From Methylocystaceae bacterium (GTDB taxonomy: Bacteria > Pseudomonadota > Alphaproteobacteria > Rhizobiales > Beijerinckiaceae): a DNA stretch of 8,858 bases. The stretch is from assembly GCA_003105285.1 (NCBI GenBank), contig PQAN01000244.1:1-8858 (forward strand), read 5' to 3'. Positions within the stretch are counted from its first letter, which is position 1. Each line of letters opens with the position of its first letter. A program made the translations under genes and the position numbers. Below the pieces are notes generated by a model that saw only the letters and a list, made by a program, of their open reading frames with translations, was not told where the DNA came from and did no database searches. Of this stretch, positions 1-8,858 are shown in pieces.

Positions 1-542
<542 letters not shown>

Positions 543-556
543 CGTGAGTCTGGGGA

Positions 557-586
557 CGAACGGCGGGCCACATCGCCTACCGTTCG
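557..586. terminator. Hairpin between convergent rpoD and the nucleotidyltransferase remnant
   Basis: CGAACGG (557-563) pairs perfectly with CCGTTCG (580-586), with GGC/GCC able to pair inside. It starts 14 bases after the rpoD stop, and the stop codon of the minus-strand remnant (577-579) lies inside it, so it could serve both directions. No T run follows on either strand, so it is a weak intrinsic terminator at best. Confidence 0.4.
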
Positions 587-867
587 ACGCCCGCTTGCGG
601 CGAGTCCTCGGCCGCCCACCAGTCGACGACAACGAGTTTCGGCCATAAGGCTCGCCATCGCGTCAATTTCGTTTCGTAAATCTGCTGCGTGATCTGCTTC
701 TTGTTCGGCCGAACGATCGAGCCGAGCAGTAACGCCATAAGGCGCGTGCAGACTGTCTGCGCCACGGCTCCAGCGACGAGCCCGCGGTCCAGCAGAGCGA
801 TCGCATCCCAACGCTCCAGAACCGGCCTCTTCGTGGAACGCGGCAGAAGTGATATCGTAGCATCCAT
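577..867 (-). pseudogene. Nucleotidyltransferase-like protein (DUF925/NTP_transf_6 type), internally deleted remnant
   Basis: An open frame of 96 residues from ATG at 867-865 to TAG at 579-577. Residues 17-44 (VLERWDAIALLDRGLVAGAVAQTV and following) resemble the N-terminal part of the nucleotidyltransferase-like family once called DUF925, where a 'LVAG..QTVWN' stretch precedes an Asp-rich catalytic motif. Residues 50-83 (SIVRPNKKQITQQIYETKL, then TRWRALWPKL) resemble the C-terminal end of the same family, with 'RPN' and 'RW...WP'. As I recall it, full members are about 190-200 residues, so roughly half is missing. The segment that should hold the catalytic aspartates (DxD-type, 'DYDLVYFD') is absent, the join falling near residues 45-48 (about base 730). 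The conserved Trp after QTV is Cys here. Reading frame is kept across the join. It is convergent to rpoD and divergent from the Uma2 remnant. The family call rests on remembered patterns; the product is almost certainly inactive. Confidence 0.55.
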
Positions 868-1211
868 GCACCCGCATCTCCGCCCCATCGACCTCCCGCT
901 CGCGACCCAGGCCGCCGAAGGCCTCCCTCGGCGCTGCTGGAGCGTGGCGGAAATCGAGGAGATGGTTCGCGCCGGCATCATCGACGAGGACGAGCGGTTC
1001 GAATTGATCGGCGGGGAGGTCGTGCCGGCGCCGCCCAGGGGCGCCGCCCGCCATGAATGGATCAAGGGCGAGCTGAATCGTTTCCTGCAACGCGCCGCGC
1101 CGGCGCATCTGAGCATCTTGCCGGAAACCACCCTCCGCCTCGATGCTCGCTCCGGAGCTATCCGTCAGCCTCGCCGAGCTCGGCGTCGGTCCGGCCGCGA
1201 GCGCCTCGTGA
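866..1211 (+). pseudogene. Uma2-family (DUF820) putative endonuclease, internally deleted and frameshifted remnant
   Basis: From ATG at 866 the frame reads a typical Uma2 N-terminal half: a basic PRRCWSVAEIEEMVRAG, then IIDEDERFELIGGEVVP, then HEWIKGELNRFL and ILPETTLRLD (residues about 20-93). Uma2 proteins adopt a PD-(D/E)XK nuclease-like fold and are usually about 185-200 residues. Here the similarity stops at LRLD (base 1144), just before the expected 'PD' and 'ExK' catalytic motifs, and the frame runs on into Arg-rich nonsense to a TGA at 1217-1219. In another frame, bases 1146-1211 encode LAPELSVSLAELGVGPAASAS and stop, which looks like a Uma2 C-terminus. This indicates an internal deletion of roughly 80-90 codons that also shifted the frame. 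No good ribosome binding site is seen before 866. A nuclease function is lost if this reading is right. Confidence 0.72.
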
Positions 1212-1215
1212 GCCG

Positions 1216-1572
1216 ATGACGCAGCCCTCCTTGAAGACATCGCTGTATCGCGGGCTCCTGCTCAAATGCCCGAAATGCGGCGTCGGCAGGCTGTTTCAGG
1301 GCTATCTGAAACGCGCCGACTCCTGTCCGCATTGTCATGAGAGTTTCGAGGGCGTCGACGCGGACGATGGGCCCGCTTGGCTGACGATCGGCGTCACCGC
1401 CCATATCGTCGTGCCGCTGCTCATCTTCCTGGAGAGCAGGGAACTGCTTTCCTATGCGGCGGAAATGGCTGTCGTCCTGCTCGCGACGATCGTCTCGGCG
1501 CTGGCGTTCCTGCCGCTCTGCAAGGGGTTGTTCATCGCCGCAATCTGGTCGATGTCCAAAAAGGCCGGCTGA
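1216..1572 (+). CDS. DUF983 family small zinc-ribbon membrane protein
   Basis: 118 residues from ATG 1216 to TGA 1572. The N-terminus carries a treble-clef or zinc-ribbon pattern, CPKCG (Cys18, Cys21) and CPHCH (Cys37, Cys40), embedded in the family signature KCPKCGVGRLFQGYLK. A conserved DADDGPAW (residues 48-55) precedes the first membrane segment (about 55-73). A second segment spans about 84-110, ending LPLCKGLFIAAIW. This order and length fit DUF983, a family of unknown function often found near cytochrome oxidase genes in alphaproteobacteria. The start at 1216 is preferred because the frame upstream, open from 1057, only overlaps the Uma2 remnant in another phase and has no family similarity. 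The original Uma2 stop (1209-1211) ends 4 bases before this start, so the gene was probably translated together with intact Uma2. There is no clear Shine-Dalgarno. Its promoter must now lie within or before the remnant. Function is not known. Confidence 0.88.
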   Translation: MTQPSLKTSLYRGLLLKCPKCGVGRLFQGYLKRADSCPHCHESFEGVDADDGPAWLTIGVTAHIVVPLLIFLESRELLSYAAEMAVVLLATIVSALAFLPLCKGLFIAAIWSMSKKAG

Positions 1573-1652
1573 GCCATCCACTTCGCCGGCCCGGTCTCCA
1601 TAGCCAAATCCTATCTCTCGAAAAAATCCCTCTATCGCTGGTCTATATACAC

Positions 1653-1687
1653 AAAGAGCGGGGACGGCCCCTGCCTCCCCACTCTTT
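1653..1687. terminator. Strong 12-position hairpin, possible bidirectional terminator
   Basis: AAAGAG-C-GGGGA (1653-1664) faces TCCCC-A-CTCTTT (1676-1687) around an 11-base loop. On the plus strand there are 11 pairs and one C-A mismatch. On the minus strand the same position becomes a U-G pair, so the stem is complete there. Each arm ends in three T's on the outgoing side. It lies 80 bases after the DUF983 stop and 340 bases after the pccB stop, so it could end transcripts from either side. Confidence 0.55.
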
Positions 1688-1874
1688 GGTACCCGTCCTT
1701 TTACCGGTCTCTTCGGTATTGGCCTCGAGGGCGCTTCCGCGAGCTGTGATGTGAGAGCTTCTTGCGGATCGACAGAGTTCCGGCGTCCTCCCCGACTTGG
1801 ACCTGAGCTAGCCACTCGATAACGCTGAATACGCGTTTATGGTGTTTTCCCGCCAGCTTGGCGAAAGGGACATT

Positions 1875-1916
1875 ATGACAGACTGCGAAGTTTGTCATCT
1901 GAAAATGTGCAGTCTG
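1875..1916 (+). other. Compact hairpin with GCGA tetraloop, overlapping an alternative inverted repeat
   Basis: On the plus strand ATGACAGACT (1875-1884) pairs with AGTTTGTCAT (1889-1898), including one G-U pair, closing a GCGA loop of the GNRA class. On the minus strand the same position would be an A-C mismatch, so an RNA structure would favour the plus strand. A second perfect 8-base inverted repeat, CAGACTGC (1879-1886) with GCAGTCTG (1909-1916), uses the same left arm, so the two folds exclude each other. No gene follows on the plus strand, and no function is claimed. Confidence 0.4.
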
Positions 1917-1973
1917 GAATGAAATTGTGCTCGCGGCGCCTCGAGCCGGAGCAGCTCGTTCTCGAGCCCGCGG

Positions 1974-1989
1974 GCGGCCGCGCGGCCGC
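1974..1989. repeat. Perfect 16-base GC palindrome (two tandem GCGGCCGC octamers)
   Basis: GCGGCCGCGCGGCCGC equals its own reverse complement and is an exact tandem of the octamer GCGGCCGC. It lies in the very GC-rich stretch just beyond the 3' end of pccB. It could help end transcription or be a chance product of the composition. Confidence 0.5.
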
Positions 1990-1992
1990 GAA

Positions 1993-2015
1993 CGGGCGGC
2001 TCGTCGTCCCGCCCG
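1993..2015 (-). terminator. GC hairpin just after the pccB stop
   Basis: CGGGCGG (1993-1999) pairs with CCGCCCG (2009-2015) around a 9-base loop, 12 bases beyond the pccB stop on the minus strand. It is a stable 7-base stem, but no T run follows, so intrinsic termination is uncertain. It may act together with the palindrome next to it. Confidence 0.35.
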
Positions 2016-2027
2016 CTCGGGTAGGCC

Positions 2028-3563
<1,536 letters not shown>

Positions 3564-3612
3564 GGAGACTTGCCTTGGATGTTGATGAATTGAGGAGGCG
3601 AGACCGCCCCGA

Positions 3613-4272
3613 TTAGAGTTTCGGCGAACCGAGCCGCCAGCGCGCGATGTCCGCGGCGGACAGCAGATGGAGGCGATCGGGCGAGGTGCGCTCGGCGAAG
3701 GCGATGAGATCGCTGCTGATCCCCATCATGGCGCTGTAGCGGGAGAGAATCTTGCGCATCCCGCCGTCGTCGTAATTGCGTTCGCGCACCGGCTCGCCGC
3801 CGGCCGGATTGACGCCGCTCGTATAGTTGAACATGCGGTGGACGCCAACGCTGCTCTGCGGCGGGATAACGCGTTTGCGCCCGCCCATCAGCGCATAGAC
3901 GCAGGCCGAATAGCACCGTCCGGAGACGAGATCGCCGCTCTCGGGGCCGACGCGCGCCACGATCACGGCCATCCCCAATTTGCGCAGAGCGTGGCCGAGC
4001 TCCATCGAGGCGACGACCTTGCCGCCGGGTGAATCGAGCAGCAAAATGCTGTGCAGCCGTCCGCCGCCGACCTGGGAGCGAATGAAATTCAGGAAGGCGC
4101 CGGGCGTCTCCTCGACGATTTCGCCCTCGGCCGCGACGACTTGCGGACATTGCGCGCCGCAATGTCTCGTCGCCAGCGTCGCCAGCCGGAACGACATGTC
4201 GTCCGCGCGCGCGGGAGCCGCCGCCAATGCGGCGATCGATGCGAGAAGAAGAATGGCGGCTCTGCTGATCAT
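3613..4272 (-). CDS. Secreted ClpP/crotonase-fold protein (COG3904-like predicted periplasmic protein)
   Basis: 219 residues. Residues 1-23 ([20 protein letters not shown], then ARA) form a Sec signal peptide with an AxA cleavage site before Asp24, so the protein is probably periplasmic. The body has the layout of ClpP-like serine hydrolases: [10 protein letters not shown] (77-86), the oxyanion strand-turn with GG at 83-84; a helix with [16 protein letters not shown] (90-105); [14 protein letters not shown] (118-131), with candidate nucleophile Ser122; and SVGVHRM (141-147), with candidate catalytic His145. This matches predicted periplasmic proteins of the COG3904 type, whose substrates are not known to me. 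Two Cys pairs (38/42 and 120/124) could form disulfides, one of them flanking the proposed Ser. The start at 4272 is chosen because it gives the signal peptide; the next in-frame Met is 26. It lies after tRNA-Val and 49 bases before pccB. A protease role is inferred, and nothing links it to propionyl-CoA metabolism beyond position. Confidence 0.78.
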   Translation of the reverse strand: MISRAAILLLASIAALAAAPARADDMSFRLATLATRHCGAQCPQVVAAEGEIVEETPGAFLNFIRSQVGGGRLHSILLLDSPGGKVVASMELGHALRKLGMAVIVARVGPESGDLVSGRCYSACVYALMGGRKRVIPPQSSVGVHRMFNYTSGVNPAGGEPVRERNYDDGGMRKILSRYSAMMGISSDLIAFAERTSPDRLHLLSAADIARWRLGSPKL

Positions 4273-4374
4273 CCGGTGCGGCTTGCCTGCGTTGTGATCC
4301 TAATGCCTGGACTTTACGCGGCAAAGCGAGAATGTCGCCATTGTCGCGGGACTCGCGTCTTCATCCTTTGCGAT

Positions 4375-4450
4375 TGGTGGGCGGTGACGGACTCGAACCG
4401 CCGACCCTCTCGGTGTAAACGAGACGCTCTACCGACTGAGCTAACCGCCC
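4375..4450 (-). tRNA. tRNA-Val (anticodon UAC), CCA encoded
   Basis: Reading the minus strand from 4450: the acceptor arm GGGCGGT pairs with ACCGCCC (4385-4379); D arm GCTC/GAGC; anticodon stem TCTCG/CGAGA around the loop TTTACAC, giving anticodon TAC for valine; variable region GGGTC; T arm GGCGG-TTCGAGT-CCGTC with one G-U pair. The discriminator A is at 4378, and the 3' CCA is present in the DNA (4377-4375). The body is 73 nt, as expected. Its position after hupB is commonly seen in alphaproteobacteria. Confidence 0.97.
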
Positions 4451-4492
4451 GGCGCGGACGATCCTCGCTCCTTTAGGGATCGGCGCAGGATA

Positions 4493-4522
4493 GGTTTACG
4501 AGACGCGGCCCCCTCGAGGCAA
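4493..4522 (-). promoter_or_regulatory. Possible promoter for tRNA-Val
   Basis: On the minus strand TTGCCT (4522-4517) and TAAACC (4498-4493) are 18 bases apart and would start transcription about 35-40 bases before the tRNA. The -10 fit is poor. It is proposed mainly because a terminator after hupB separates the tRNA from upstream transcription. Confidence 0.28.
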
Positions 4523-4548
4523 GATGCGGCGGGCTCCTGCGCGCAACG

Positions 4549-4580
4549 AAAAGCCGCCGGCGGCGGCGAGCCCCGGCGGC
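4549..4580 (-). terminator. Intrinsic terminator of hupB
   Basis: On the minus strand GCCGCCGG (4580-4573) pairs with CCGGCGGC (4560-4553) around a 12-base loop and is followed at once by TTTT (4552-4549). It begins 53 bases after the hupB stop. A separate run of seven T's (4590-4584) lies just before the stem and may add to pausing. Confidence 0.72.
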
Positions 4581-4633
4581 GACAAAAAAATCCTTCTCGA
4601 GCGATGCAGGAGAGCGTGGGCGCGCGTCTCGCC

Positions 4634-4918
4634 TTACTTGCTCTTGTTGAGGGCGGCTTTCAATGTCGCGCCGGGCTTGAAGCGTGCGCTCTTCGAGGCC
4701 GGAATCTTGATCTCTTCCCCGGTCGCCGGGTTGCGGCCCTTGCCGGCCGCGCGCTTCTTCACCGAGAAGGTGCCGAAGCCGACGAGGCGGACTTCCTCGC
4801 CCTTCTTGAGAGCCTTGGTGATGCCTTCGATCACGGCGTCGAGCGCCGCGGCGGCCGCGGCCTTCGAGCTATCGGTCGCGCTCGCGACATGCTCGACCAG
4901 TTCCAATTTATTGACCAT
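4634..4918 (-). CDS. hupB: DNA-binding protein HU, beta type
   Basis: 94 residues, close to the usual 90 for HU. HU dimers bind and bend DNA without strict sequence preference and compact the nucleoid. The start MVNKLELVEHVA is the normal HU N-terminus, followed by the helical dimer body (to about residue 44). The family signature follows: VGFGTFSVKKRAAGKGRNPA (46-65) and TGEEI (66-70), with the Arg-Asn-Pro of the DNA-wrapping arm at 62-64. The protein ends KSARFKPGATLKAALNKSK. RNP and the long N-terminal helix favour HU over IHF. An in-frame open stretch runs upstream to 5074, but the start at 4918 is fixed by homology and by an AAGGA 8 bases before it. The gene follows lon, the classical hupB neighbour, but lies over 400 bases from it with its own promoter candidate and terminator, so it is likely a single-gene unit. 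Confidence 0.96.
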   Translation of the reverse strand: MVNKLELVEHVASATDSSKAAAAAALDAVIEGITKALKKGEEVRLVGFGTFSVKKRAAGKGRNPATGEEIKIPASKSARFKPGATLKAALNKSK

Positions 4919-4926
4919 GGTCCAAT

Positions 4927-4931
4927 TCCTT
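4927..4931 (-). promoter_or_regulatory. Ribosome binding site of hupB
   Basis: AAGGA on the minus strand, 8 bases before the ATG at 4918. It decides the start against the longer in-frame extension up to 5074. Confidence 0.75.
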
Positions 4932-5055
4932 CTTCTCTCCGCCGGGAGCCGATCGTCGACATGGGCTGGGCGCCGGAATGAATGCACGGCGTCGAATCGT
5001 TCAGACCCGGCATGGGAGAGTGATGTGCCGGAATCATAGCAAAAGCAAGGGTTAG

Positions 5056-5084
5056 AACATATGGGCGTCCCCAAATCCCTGCAA
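5056..5084 (-). promoter_or_regulatory. Candidate sigma-70 promoter of hupB
   Basis: On the minus strand TTGCAG (5084-5079) and TATGTT (5061-5056) are exactly 17 bases apart. Transcription would begin near 5049, leaving a leader of about 130 bases before the hupB start. A second -10 like TATGAT sits about 20 bases further down without a good -35. Confidence 0.5.
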
Positions 5085-5343
5085 AACCGGGCGGGCGGGG
5101 CGAAGGCGGTGGAAAATGACAGGGATTCCGCGTCCTTGCGCGGCGCGGGGAGGGGTGACCCCGGATCTGCGGCGAGCCCTGGCGGGCTGCGTCATACAAA
5201 CGGAAAGGGGGCCGTCACTCCCGGCAGGACGAAGACTCGACCGGGAATGACAGCCGCGAGGGCTTTTGAATTTTCGGCCGCGCCCTGAAGGGCCCATCCG
5301 CCTCTCCCCCGCGAGCGCGGGAGAGAGGGGCCGGGCCGTGCGA
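5085..5343. repeat. Cluster of small intergenic palindromes between lon and hupB
   Basis: No gene is seen. Three structures stand out: AGCCC/GGGCT (5175-5179 and 5184-5188, loop 4); GTCACTCCCGG/CCGGGAATGAC (5214-5224 and 5241-5251, loop 16), which is complete on the minus strand through one G-U pair; and CTCTCCC/GGGAGAG (5302-5308 and 5319-5325), which can also fold as CCCGC/GCGGG with a 4-base loop. The last two look like the 'GTCATTCCCGG' and 'CTCTCCCGC' intergenic repeats I know from Rhizobiales genomes. The structures nearest the lon stop (5344) may also end lon transcripts. Confidence 0.5.
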
Positions 5344-7767
<2,424 letters not shown>

Positions 7768-7869
7768 TTCTTGTTTCCTGTTCCGTTTCGCTCATCCGCC
7801 CTGCGGTCGAGGCGGCGCTATGACGCATAAGTAGCAAGCAAGTTCCGGGCCCTACCGGCCGCTCGACTG

Positions 7870-7909
7870 AAAAACCGCCTTTTCGCCCTCATGGCTCGGG
7901 CGTCGGCGG
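7870..7909 (-). terminator. Hairpin with T run in the clpX-lon gap (terminator or lon leader attenuator)
   Basis: On the minus strand CCGCC (7909-7905) pairs with GGCGG (7879-7875), and inside it CGCCC (7902-7898) pairs with GGGCG (7888-7884). A small internal loop separates the two stems and a 9-base loop caps them. TTTTT follows directly (7874-7870). It lies 128 bases after the clpX stop and 102 bases before the lon start, just downstream of the heat-shock-like motif. Confidence 0.55.
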
Positions 7910-7920
7910 CGTTACGCAAC

Positions 7921-7949
7921 AAATGGGCCTACGTACGGAACGATTCAAG
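7921..7949 (-). promoter_or_regulatory. Heat-shock (sigma-32/RpoH) like promoter motif upstream of lon
   Basis: On the minus strand CTTGAA at 7949-7944, with its six bases reading TTCAAG on the plus strand, is followed 15 bases later by GCCCATTT (7928-7921). The RpoH consensus is CTTGAA then CCCCATnT at 13-14 bases, so the spacing is slightly long and one C is missing. lon is a classical RpoH target. The start of transcription would be near 7914, giving a leader of about 145 bases that contains the hairpin at 7870-7909. Confidence 0.45.
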
Positions 7950-7995
7950 ACGGCTTGGAAAAACAAAGCTCTGCACTGCGCGCACAACGCCGCAG

Positions 7996-8027
7996 GCGGA
8001 GGAGGCGTCGTGGCGGCCTCTCTCCGC
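7996..8027 (-). terminator. Hairpin just after the clpX stop
   Basis: GCGGAG-G-AGGC (7996-8006) pairs with GCCT-C-CTCCGC (8016-8027, one bulged T) around a 9-base loop. On the minus strand it starts 9 bases after the clpX stop. There is no T run, so it may act as a 3' end stabiliser or an imperfect terminator. Confidence 0.42.
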
Positions 8028-8036
8028 TTCGATGCG

Positions 8037-8858
<822 letters not shown>

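Larger units (their letters stand above)
1573..2027. other. Convergent intergenic region without a convincing gene
   Basis: About 450 bases separate the ends of the DUF983 gene (plus) and pccB (minus). Roughly 1600-1930 is visibly poorer in GC than the rest (for example the runs around 1618-1655 and 1831-1870), while 1930-2020 is extremely GC-rich. A 65-codon minus-strand frame (1701-1898) has no recognisable motif, no Shine-Dalgarno and codon use unlike the neighbours, so it is not called. The region holds the hairpins and the palindrome listed separately. It may be a decayed acquired segment. Confidence 0.6.

Noticed and set aside
1057..1215. N-terminal extension of the DUF983 frame
   Set aside because: It overlaps the Uma2 coding stretch in another phase and has no DUF983 similarity, whereas the start at 1216 gives the standard N-terminus.
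1701..1898. 65-codon minus-strand frame
   Set aside because: No recognised motif, no Shine-Dalgarno, codon use unlike neighbours, and its start lies inside a hairpin. Kept only as part of the intergenic description.
1875..1922. 15-codon plus-strand frame with three Cys (MTDCEVCHLKMCSLE)
   Set aside because: Too short to judge, and it coincides with the hairpin. No upstream ribosome binding site or neighbour supports translation.
4051..4476. 141-codon plus-strand frame running over the tRNA
   Set aside because: It runs through the antisense of tRNA-Val and of the COG3904 gene, a common false prediction.
4919..5074. In-frame upstream extension of hupB
   Set aside because: HU proteins begin at MVNKLELVEHVA, and a good ribosome binding site precedes that start. 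The extension is Cys/Pro/Arg mixed sequence without similarity.

Overview
The window looks like chromosomal DNA of a high-GC alphaproteobacterium, most likely Rhizobiales/Hyphomicrobiales. The support is GC-rich third codon positions, the order clpX, lon, hupB, tRNA-Val typical of alphaproteobacteria, an alphaproteobacterial type RpoD C-terminus and a 511-residue propionyl-CoA carboxylase beta chain. A methanotroph of the Methylosinus/Methylocystis type is a guess from general resemblance and cannot be settled here.

Left part (1-1572). The 3' end of rpoD (sigma-70 regions 2.4 to 4.2) reads rightwards. It is followed by two decayed genes that point away from each other: a nucleotidyltransferase-like remnant on the minus strand (577-867) and a Uma2-family endonuclease remnant on the plus strand (866-1211). 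Each keeps recognisable N- and C-terminal ends but has lost its middle, and their start codons overlap in one CATG. A small DUF983 membrane protein gene (1216-1572) follows only 4 bases after the original Uma2 stop.

Middle (1573-2027). This is a gap of about 450 bases between convergent genes, without a convincing gene. Its left two thirds are poorer in GC than the surroundings. It holds a strong terminator-like hairpin, a compact hairpin with a GCGA loop that competes with a second inverted repeat, and a perfect 16-base palindrome.

Minus-strand block (2028-8858, read right to left). clpX (5' end cut by the window), lon, hupB, tRNA-Val(UAC), a secreted ClpP/crotonase-fold protein (COG3904 type) and pccB all lie on the minus strand. 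ClpX and Lon are ATP-dependent proteases or unfoldases of protein quality control, and HU is the nucleoid protein next to lon in many proteobacteria. hupB and the tRNA each seem to be separate units: there is an intrinsic terminator after hupB and candidate promoters before both. The clpX-lon gap carries a heat-shock (sigma-32) like promoter motif and, just downstream of it, a hairpin with a T run. The lon-hupB gap carries a cluster of small palindromes of the intergenic-repeat kind. The COG3904 protein and pccB are 49 bases apart and probably co-transcribed.

The coding content is mostly conserved housekeeping. I do not see an undescribed multi-gene system. The points worth a second look are the paired deletion remnants next to rpoD, the structured region 1573-2027, and the layout of the lon leader.
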